Origin: Saccharothrix saharensis
GTDB lineage: Bacteria; Actinomycetota; Actinomycetes; Mycobacteriales; Pseudonocardiaceae
Assembly (NCBI RefSeq): GCF_006716745.1
Contig: NZ_VFPP01000001.1
Location: 6,893,386 to 6,957,385, forward strand
Direction: 5' to 3'
Length of the DNA stretch: 64,000 nt
Shown here: positions 58,067 to 64,000 of the stretch, piece by piece
Position numbering within the stretch: the stretch's first letter is position 1
How the letters are laid out: every line of letters begins with the position of its first letter
Position numbers and translations under genes: made by a program
Notes under the pieces: generated by a model
What the model was told of the DNA's origin: nothing
Database searches by the model: none
Seen by the model: only the letters and a program-made list of their open reading frames with translations

Positions 58067-59107
58067 TCAGCGCAGTCCGGTACCGCTGGGCGGTGACGTG
58101 GACGCGCGCAGCACCACCTCGCCCGCCACCCGGACCGTGCGCGGCGCGGCGACCACGTCGTCCAGCACCAGCCGGGCCGCCCGCTCGCCCATCTCCTCCA
58201 GCGGCAGCCGGACCGTGCTCAGCGCCGGCACCAGGTCGCGCAGGGTGGGGATGTCGTCGAACCCGGCCACCGAGACGTCCTCCGGCACCCGCAGCCCGTG
58301 TTCGCGCAGGCCCGCCATCGCGCCGAGCGCCATCACGTCGTTCACGGCGAACACGCAGGTCGCGCCGGTGCGCGCGGCGATCAGGTCGGCCACCGCGGCG
58401 TGCCCGCCGTCGCGGGTGAAGCCGCTGGTGATGACGCACCCGTCGGGCAGGTCGAGGCCCTCGTCGGCCAGGCCCGCCTTGAACCCGGCCAGCCGGTCGC
58501 GCGCCACCAGCAGGTCCGGCGGGCCCGCCAGCACGGCGAACCGGCGGTGGCCGAGCGCGGCGAGCCGGCGGGCCAGCGCGCGGGCGCCGGACCGGTTCGC
58601 GGGCACCACGGTGTCGGTGCCGAGCTTGGCCTGGGAGACGCACGCCACCCGGCCGCCCTGCGCGGTGAACGCGGTGATCTCCTCGGCCAGCAGCCGGGAC
58701 GCGGACCGGTCGGTCGTGCGGCTGCCCGCGACGACCAGGGCGCGGGCGCGGTGCGCGCGCAGCGTGTTGACCAGCTCCACCTCGCGGCGCGGGTCGCGGC
58801 CGGTGGTGCCGAGCACCACGACCAGCCCGGCGTCCTCGGCGACCCTCGTCACACCGGCGGCGATGCTGGAGAAGTAGGGGTCGGCGATGTCGTGCACCAC
58901 GAGACCGACCAGGACGCTGGAGTTGCGCGCGAGCGCCTGCGCCGAGGCGTTGGGCAGGTAGCCGAGCCGGCGCGCGGTGCCGAGCACCCGTTCCCGCAGC
59001 TCCTCGCTGACCTGCCGGGTGCTGCCGTTGAGCACGCGTGACGCGGTGGCGAGCGAGACGCCCGCCTCCTTCGCCACTTCCGCCAGCGTGACCTGCCGCG
59101 ACGTCAA
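58067..59107 (-). CDS. LacI-family sugar regulator
   Basis: This 346-residue repressor starts at a TTG (59107) with AAGGAGG five nt before. The HTH reads TLAEVAKEAGVSLATASRVLNGS, followed by the hinge (RRLGYLPNASAQALARN) and a periplasmic-binding-protein-like ligand domain (VGLVVHDIADPYFSSIAAGV, VFAVNDVMALGAMAGL). It is divergent from the oxidoreductase-DUF993-isomerase operon, with a perfect operator palindrome at 59188-59203 between them. It should repress that operon until its sugar or cyclitol ligand binds. Confidence 0.92.
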   Translation of the reverse strand: MTSRQVTLAEVAKEAGVSLATASRVLNGSTRQVSEELRERVLGTARRLGYLPNASAQALARNSSVLVGLVVHDIADPYFSSIAAGVTRVAEDAGLVVVLGTTGRDPRREVELVNTLRAHRARALVVAGSRTTDRSASRLLAEEITAFTAQGGRVACVSQAKLGTDTVVPANRSGARALARRLAALGHRRFAVLAGPPDLLVARDRLAGFKAGLADEGLDLPDGCVITSGFTRDGGHAAVADLIAARTGATCVFAVNDVMALGAMAGLREHGLRVPEDVSVAGFDDIPTLRDLVPALSTVRLPLEEMGERAARLVLDDVVAAPRTVRVAGEVVLRASTSPPSGTGLR

Positions 59108-59187
59108 CGCCGCCTCCTTCGCGTCCTGGACGGCCGAGACTAGCCGCCTGGGAGGTTGACGTCCGAGAGGAGCCGACCGTAGCGTGT

Positions 59188-59203
59188 TGGAAAGCGCTTT
59201 CCA
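59188..59203. promoter_or_regulatory. LacI-type operator
   Basis: TGGAAAGCGCTTTCCA is a perfect 16-bp palindrome with the central CG typical of LacI/GalR-family operators. It lies 22 bp before the first gene of the catabolic operon and 80 bp from the lacI start. Confidence 0.88.
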
Positions 59204-59225
59204 CGGACTTGAGCGGGGTGTACGC

Positions 59226-60365
59226 ATGGCGGTGCGCACGATCGGCGTCGCGTTGAACGGGGTCACCGGGCGGATGGGGTACCGACAGCACCTCGTCCGG
59301 TCGATCCTGGCCCTCCGCGACCGCGGCGGTGTCCGGATCGGTGACGACGTGCTGGTCCCCGAGCCGCTGCTGGTCGGCCGCAACGCCGCCAAGCTGAAGG
59401 AGATCGCCGAGCGGCACGACCTCCCGCGCTGGACGACCGACCTCGACGCCGCCCTGGGGGACCCGGACGTGTCGGTCTACTTCGAGGGCCAGGTCACGTC
59501 GGCGCACGCCGCCTCGCTGACCGCGGCGATCGACGCGGGCAAGCACGTCTACAGCGAAAAGCCGGTCGCGGCCACCCCCGAGGAGGTGCTGGCGCTGGCC
59601 CGGCACGCCGACGCGGCGGGCGTGAAGCACGGCGTGGTGGCCGACAAGCTGTACCTGCCCGGCATCCGCAAGCTCAAGCGCCTGCTGGACGGCGGGTTCT
59701 TCGGCCGGGTGCTGTCGGTGCGCGGCGAGTTCGGCTACTGGGTGTTCGAGGGCGACTGGCAGGCCGCCCAGCGGCCGTCGTGGAACTACCGCGCCGAGGA
59801 CGGCGGTGGGATCGTCGTGGACATGTTCTGCCACTGGAGCTACCTGCTCGAAGGGTTGCTCGGACCGGTGGAGGCGGTGACCGCGCGGGCCGTCACGCAC
59901 ATCCCGACCCGGTGGGACGAGCAGGGCGCGCCGTACGCGGCGACGGCCGACGACGCCGCGTACGCGATCTTCGAGCTGGCGGGCGGCGTGGTGGCGCAGG
60001 TGAACTCGTCGTGGGCGACGCGGGTCAACCGCGACGAGCTGGTCGAGTTCCACGTGGACGGCACGCACGGCAGCGCGGTGGCCGGGCTGCGCAACTGCAA
60101 GGTGCAGTCGCGGGCGATCACCCCGAAACCGGTGTGGGACCCGGACGTGCCGCAGCCCACCGACTTCCGCTCGCTGTGGCAGGAAGTGCCGGACAACGAG
60201 GTGTTCGACAACGGGTTCATGGTGCAGTGGGAGGAGTTCCTCAAGCACGTCGCGGTCGACGCGCCGTTCGCGCACGACTTCCACTCCGGGGTGCGCACGG
60301 TGCGGCTGGCCGCGCTGGGCTTGGAGTCCTCCGCCACCGGCCGCCGGGTCGAGGTGCCGGCGTGA
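59226..60365 (+). CDS. Gfo/Idh/MocA-family oxidoreductase
   Basis: This 379-residue NAD(P)-dependent oxidoreductase has the Rossmann start GVALNGVTGRMGYRQHL and the dinucleotide-adjacent DVSVYFEGQVTS and YSEKPVA motif (EKP active-site Lys). The C-terminal alpha/beta domain has FCHWSYLLEGLLG and EFHVDGTHGSAV. It likely oxidises a sugar, inositol-like or sugar-acid substrate. The stop overlaps the next start (GTGA), and an operator precedes the operon. The substrate cannot be set from sequence. Confidence 0.9.
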   Translation: MAVRTIGVALNGVTGRMGYRQHLVRSILALRDRGGVRIGDDVLVPEPLLVGRNAAKLKEIAERHDLPRWTTDLDAALGDPDVSVYFEGQVTSAHAASLTAAIDAGKHVYSEKPVAATPEEVLALARHADAAGVKHGVVADKLYLPGIRKLKRLLDGGFFGRVLSVRGEFGYWVFEGDWQAAQRPSWNYRAEDGGGIVVDMFCHWSYLLEGLLGPVEAVTARAVTHIPTRWDEQGAPYAATADDAAYAIFELAGGVVAQVNSSWATRVNRDELVEFHVDGTHGSAVAGLRNCKVQSRAITPKPVWDPDVPQPTDFRSLWQEVPDNEVFDNGFMVQWEEFLKHVAVDAPFAHDFHSGVRTVRLAALGLESSATGRRVEVPA

Positions 60366-61480
60366 CGACCGTGGTGCTGCCCGGCCGGGACGGCTCGCTG
60401 CGCGAGCACCGGCTGTCCCCGCCGCGGACGTGGGAGACCGGGCAGTTCGGGTCGCGGGTCGCGTTCGCGGCGGCGCACGTGGTGGCGGACCCGTTCGGCG
60501 GCAACGTCCCCGGCGCGCCCGCGGCGCTCGACTGGGACGCCACGCTGGCGTACCGGGTGCGGTTGTGGGAGCAGGGTTTCGGCGTCGCCGAGGCCATGGA
60601 CACCGCGCAGCGCGGCATGGGCCTGGACTGGGACACGGCGCTGGAGCTGATCCGGCGCAGCGCGTCGATCGCGACCGGCCGGCTGGCGGCGGGCGTGGGC
60701 ACCGACCACGACACCGCCGACCCGTTGACGGCGTACCGCGAGCAGTTGGCGGCCGTGGTGGAGGCGGGTGCGCAGCCGATCCTGATGTGCAGCCGCAAGC
60801 TGGCCGCGCAGGCGCGCGGGCCCGAGGACTACCAGGAGGTGTACGGGGCGCTGCTGGAGGAGGTCGACCGGCCGGTGGTGCTGCACTGGCTGGGCACGGC
60901 GTTCGACCCGGCGCTGGAGGGCTACTGGGGCTCGTCGGACGTGCCCACGGCCACCGGGCACTTCCTGGACCTGATCAAGGCCTACCCGGACAAGGTCGAC
61001 GGGGTGAAGGTGTCGCTGCTGGACGCCTCGCACGAGGTGGGGTTGCGGCGCGCCCTGCCGGCCGGTGTCCGGTGCTACACCGGCGACGACTTCAACTACC
61101 CGGAGCTGATCGCGGGCGACGCGGAGGGGCACAGCGACGCGTTGCTGGGCATCTTCGACGCCATCGCGCCGGCCGCGTCGACCGCGTTGCGGGCGCTGGA
61201 CTCGGGCGACCGGGCCCGGTACGACGAGGTGCTGGGGCCGACGGTCGCGCTGTCGCGGCACATCTTCGGCGCGCCCACCTACTACTACAAGACCGGTGTG
61301 GTGTTCCTGGCGTGGCTGGGCGGTTTCCAGGACGCGTTCGGCATGGTCGGCGGCTTGCAGTCGGCCCGGGACGTGGTGCACCTCGGCGAGGCGCTGAGGT
61401 TGGCGGACCTGGCCGGGCTGCTGCCCGACCCGGACCTGGCCGCCCGGCGGTGGGGACGACTGATGGGCGTGCTGACGTGA
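60362..61480 (+). CDS. DUF993 protein, dihydrodipicolinate-synthase-like aldolase fold
   Basis: This 372-residue protein is of the DUF993 group, distantly related to DHDPS/NAL class I aldolases: PVVLHWLGTAFDPALEGYWG, the lysine region KVDGVKVSLLDASHE and the YYYKTGVVFLAWLGGFQDAF end. The Lys in DGVKVSLL is in the place of the Schiff-base Lys of the fold. It is co-translated with its neighbours (GTGA overlaps at both ends). It probably cleaves or isomerises the oxidised sugar product. Activity is inferred from family and context. Confidence 0.85.
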   Translation: MTTVVLPGRDGSLREHRLSPPRTWETGQFGSRVAFAAAHVVADPFGGNVPGAPAALDWDATLAYRVRLWEQGFGVAEAMDTAQRGMGLDWDTALELIRRSASIATGRLAAGVGTDHDTADPLTAYREQLAAVVEAGAQPILMCSRKLAAQARGPEDYQEVYGALLEEVDRPVVLHWLGTAFDPALEGYWGSSDVPTATGHFLDLIKAYPDKVDGVKVSLLDASHEVGLRRALPAGVRCYTGDDFNYPELIAGDAEGHSDALLGIFDAIAPAASTALRALDSGDRARYDEVLGPTVALSRHIFGAPTYYYKTGVVFLAWLGGFQDAFGMVGGLQSARDVVHLGEALRLADLAGLLPDPDLAARRWGRLMGVLT

Positions 61481-62310
61481 AGCTGTCGTTGAACCAGGCC
61501 ACGGTGAAGCGGGCGTCCGTGCCCGAGGTGGTCGACGTGTGCGCGCGCCACGGGATCGGCGGGGTCGGGCTGTGGCGCGACCCCGTGGCCGAGTACGGGC
61601 TGGAGCGGACTGCGGCGCTGGTGGCGTCGGCCGGGCTGGAGGTGTCGTCGCTGTGCCGCGGCGGGTTCTTCACCGGCGTGGACCAGCGGCTGGACGACAA
61701 CCGGCGGGCCATCGACGAGAGCGCCGCGCTGGGCGCCCAGTGCCTGGTGCTGGTGCCCGGCGGAGTGCCGGACCGGGACCTGGTGGCGGCGCGGTGGCGG
61801 GTCGCGTCGGCGCTGGAGGTGCTGGCCCCGTACGCCGCCTCGGCCGGGGTGCGGTTGGCGCTGGAACCGATGCACCCGGTGTTCTGCGCGGACCGGGGCG
61901 TGGTGTCGACGTTGGCGCAGGCGTTGGAGCTGGCCGCGCCGTACCCGGCGGACGTGGTCGGTGTCGTGGTGGACGCCCTGCACGTGTGGTGGGACCCGGC
62001 GTTGGCGGCCGACGTGCGGCGGGCCGGTCCGCGCATCCACTCCTACCAGGTGTGCGACTGGATCACGCCGCTGCCCGCCGACGTGCTGCTCGGGCGCGGG
62101 CTGCCCGGTGACGGGCACATCGACCTGGTCGGGCTGACCTCGCTGGTGGCCGGCACCGGGTACGCCGGGTACGTGGAGGTCGAGGTGTTCAACGAGGAGG
62201 TGTGGGCGCGGCCGTTCGACGCGGTCGCGGCGGAGCTGGTGCGGCGGCACGCGACCGGGTGGGAGCCGGTCGTGGACGGCGGCCACGACCGGCTGCCCGT
62301 CACCCCTTAG
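61477..62310 (+). CDS. Sugar phosphate isomerase/epimerase-like (AP_endonuc_2)
   Basis: This 277-residue TIM-barrel protein is of the xylose isomerase-like group: LSLNQATVKRASVPEVVDVC at the front, metal ligands Glu (LALEPMHP), Asp/His (VVVDALHVWWDP) and His (DGHIDLVG), and a late Glu (YVEVEVFNEE). It would isomerise or epimerise the keto-sugar made by the upstream oxidoreductase. GTG start overlaps the previous stop. Its TAG stop overlaps the convergent Dyp peroxidase stop by 4 bp. Confidence 0.88.
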   Translation: MKLSLNQATVKRASVPEVVDVCARHGIGGVGLWRDPVAEYGLERTAALVASAGLEVSSLCRGGFFTGVDQRLDDNRRAIDESAALGAQCLVLVPGGVPDRDLVAARWRVASALEVLAPYAASAGVRLALEPMHPVFCADRGVVSTLAQALELAAPYPADVVGVVVDALHVWWDPALAADVRRAGPRIHSYQVCDWITPLPADVLLGRGLPGDGHIDLVGLTSLVAGTGYAGYVEVEVFNEEVWARPFDAVAAELVRRHATGWEPVVDGGHDRLPVTP

Positions 62311-63611
62311 CGGGGCAGTTCCCGGCCCGCGGCGAGCAGGCGCAGCGTGCTCACCGACGGCACCAGCGCGTACAGCGCGCCGGTGGTCCGCACGAACCCG
62401 CCGCCGATGACGGGGTCGACACCGGTGGGCGCGCCGCGCTCGCCCGGCGTGAAGTCCGGGTTGCGGGCCCGGGTCTGCTGGATGAACTCGAACTGCTCGG
62501 CCAACGACGTGCAGTGGGCCACGAACACCAGGCCGCGCTCGCCGTCGCCGTCGTCGGCGGGGCCGAACGGGATGCCCCGGCGCAGGATGCGGTGCTGTCG
62601 GGGCGTCCGGTGCGCGAAGGCGCGCGGGTTGGTCTTGCGGATGTGCGCCGGGCAGGGCGTGACGGCGCCGGTGGGGTCGTCGGAGTAGTCGAAGTCGTTG
62701 GCGCGGACCCCGGCCAGCGGACGCCCGTCGGGGTGCCTGCCGATCAGCTCCGGTCCGCGGCCGTGGCGCTCGACGGCGTCGTGCCAGCCCTCGACGTCCT
62801 GCGTGAGGCGGCGGATCACCTGGATCGAGCCGTCGGCGAGCCACGCGGCGGCCTCCGGGCGTGCCGACTCGGTCGGGTGGCCGAACACGAACTCGCCCGC
62901 GTTCACGAGCACTTCCCCGGGCCGTGCCGCGCGGTGCCCGGGCCGGTCGCGATCCTCGTGGTGGAAGCCGCGCACGGCCGGCTGGGACACGCCGTCCTTG
63001 TAGCCGAAGTGCTCGCGCCCGCGCCGTTCGCCGGGGAGCGTGGCGGCCCGCTGCTCGTGGACCACCGTGACGCCGAGGAGGGTGTCGAGCACGTCCAGGT
63101 TCCGCGTGGTGGCGGCCAGGCGGTCCTCGTCGTCGGAGGCGACCGTGACGACGGCGTGCACGCGTTGGTCCGCCCGGCCGAACAGCCAGCGGGCGGGTGC
63201 CGAGTCGTCGGTGTCGCCGTTGGCCCGCGCGGCTTGTTCGGCCGTGTGCGGGAAGTGCTCGCGGAGGTCTTCCCGGGTCGCGTCGGGGTTGATGCTCAGC
63301 TCGACCAGGCCACCGGGCGTGAGCGACACGTTCGCCCAGGTCGCCTTCAGCCCGGCCGGGTCGCCGCCGAACATCGTGCGGCCGAGGGAGAACACCTCGT
63401 TGAAGTCCTCGACGTCGGCGGTGGTGGCGATGTGCCCGAGCATGGCGGCGAGCCAGGTGCGCCCCAGCTTCTCGTCGGTGAAGCGGACGAACCGGAACAC
63501 CTGGTGGTCCTTGTTGAACGCGGCCAGCACGTTGCCCTGGATCTCCTGGGACTCGCGCAGCGCCGGGCGCACCTCGGGCCCTTCCGCGCGCAGGTGCAGC
63601 AGGTCGGTCAT
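62307..63611 (-). CDS. Dye-decolourising (Dyp-type) peroxidase
   Basis: This 434-residue haem peroxidase has the family GxxDG motif (GYKDGVSQPAV) with the catalytic Asp. The proximal haem His and the distal Arg sit further on (near HPTESARPEAAAWLADGSI and the late RGIPFGPADDGDG). It has no twin-arginine signal and so stays in the cytosol, or is loaded into encapsulin if a targeting tail is present. The C-terminus, LAAGRELPR, has no clear encapsulin peptide. The length is in the normal Dyp range (400-450). Substrates are unknown. It is convergent with the isomerase gene. Confidence 0.88.
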   Translation of the reverse strand: MTDLLHLRAEGPEVRPALRESQEIQGNVLAAFNKDHQVFRFVRFTDEKLGRTWLAAMLGHIATTADVEDFNEVFSLGRTMFGGDPAGLKATWANVSLTPGGLVELSINPDATREDLREHFPHTAEQAARANGDTDDSAPARWLFGRADQRVHAVVTVASDDEDRLAATTRNLDVLDTLLGVTVVHEQRAATLPGERRGREHFGYKDGVSQPAVRGFHHEDRDRPGHRAARPGEVLVNAGEFVFGHPTESARPEAAAWLADGSIQVIRRLTQDVEGWHDAVERHGRGPELIGRHPDGRPLAGVRANDFDYSDDPTGAVTPCPAHIRKTNPRAFAHRTPRQHRILRRGIPFGPADDGDGERGLVFVAHCTSLAEQFEFIQQTRARNPDFTPGERGAPTGVDPVIGGGFVRTTGALYALVPSVSTLRLLAAGRELPR

Positions 63612-63796
63612 CGCTCACCCCCTGACTGACAGGAGTGTCACGGTGGGCGCTGGATACGTCGCTCTGCGTTCGATCCGGGGTGGAATCCCGCCCCACCGGT
63701 CCAGGTCTGCGCGGACATCGCCCGGCCGTGTGGTGGGAGTGGCCCATCGGGTGGTTCCGGCGGCTTCGGCCGTGCGGCGGCCCTACGGTCCCGACC

Positions 63797-64000
63797 ATGA
63801 CCACGCCAGTCCAGGTGGGAGTGGCGACCTCCCGGGGCCCGAACCGCCCGCTCAACGCCGACGCCCACGCCCACGACAGCCACCGCGGCACGTTCGCGGC
63901 GGCGGTGGTGGACGGGATCGGCTCGACACCGGAGGTCGCCGACTTCGCCCGCGCCGCCGCCGTTGTCGCCGCGCGGATGGCGGCCCGGGGGACACCCGTG
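63797..64000 (+). CDS. PP2C-family phosphatase-like protein, N-terminal fragment
   Basis: The frame opens at ATG 63797 and is still open at the window end (68 codons). It reads VGVATSRGPNRPLNADAHAH, then FAAAVVDGIGSTPEVADFARAAAVVAAR. This recalls the start of PP2C serine/threonine phosphatases (GxxRxxNeDa, then VaDGmGG). The metal-binding Asp is present (VVDG), but Gly-Ser replaces the usual GG. The remainder lies outside the window, so the assignment is tentative. Confidence 0.6.
   Translation, partial: MTTPVQVGVATSRGPNRPLNADAHAHDSHRGTFAAAVVDGIGSTPEVADFARAAAVVAARMAARGTPV

Overview
The window is GC-rich DNA (roughly 72-75% by eye) from a filamentous actinomycete. A Pseudonocardiaceae-type genome (Saccharothrix, Actinosynnema or Lentzea-like) is the best guess. 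The clues are codons strongly biased to G/C in the third position, many GTG/TTG starts, WhiB and LmbU regulators, a sigF/rsbW partner-switching locus, F420- and LuxR-type families, and a gcvH-garA-ftsR-nuclease-MerR-gcvP block in the same order as Rv1826-Rv1832 of Mycobacterium tuberculosis. The genus is an inference.

Layout. 1-8.8 kb: the 3' end of an extracellular contractile injection system (eCIS) locus. It holds a baseplate protein and tail protein I, followed by three large membrane or secreted accessory proteins, an atypical LuxR regulator and a NarL-type two-component pair. 9-20 kb: radical SAM, PHP, EthR-like, serine hydrolase, LAL-type LuxR, molybdopterin oxidoreductase and acyl-CoA synthetase genes. 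20-23 kb: a sigL-rslA module with two near-consensus SigL promoters and a truncated RslA-like paralogue. 23-32 kb: two oxidoreductases behind MerR-type promoters, an AT-richer island with a possible 23-codon gene, an M50 protease, a rifampicin phosphotransferase gene (rph) behind a rifamycin-associated element, a decayed thiamine-diphosphate enzyme gene and an F420-dependent oxidoreductase. 32-36 kb: a WhiB3-like gene and the sigF stress locus with candidate SigF promoters. 36-44 kb: the gcvH-garA-ftsR-gcvP housekeeping block, with an imperfect inverted-repeat element and a tandem glycine riboswitch. 44-58 kb: mixed genes, including a WYL regulator/DUF3224 pair, a secreted metalloprotease, a VWA/solute-binding protein, an ArsR/MFS pair, an ECF sigma operon, an LmbU-like regulator and two CNNM/CBS transporters. 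58-62.3 kb: a LacI-regulated sugar catabolic operon with a perfect operator palindrome. 62.3-64 kb: a Dyp peroxidase and the start of a PP2C-like gene.

How the genes fit together. The strongest candidate for an under-described system is the eCIS accessory set at 0.8-7.4 kb. The best-supported regulatory readings are the SigL module, the SigF switch with back-to-back promoters over one palindrome, the rifamycin-inducible rph, the glycine riboswitch on gcvP, and the LacI/WYL/MerR-type operators. No tRNA, rRNA, CRISPR array, IS element or replication origin was recognised. All family assignments come from reading motifs, not from database searches.
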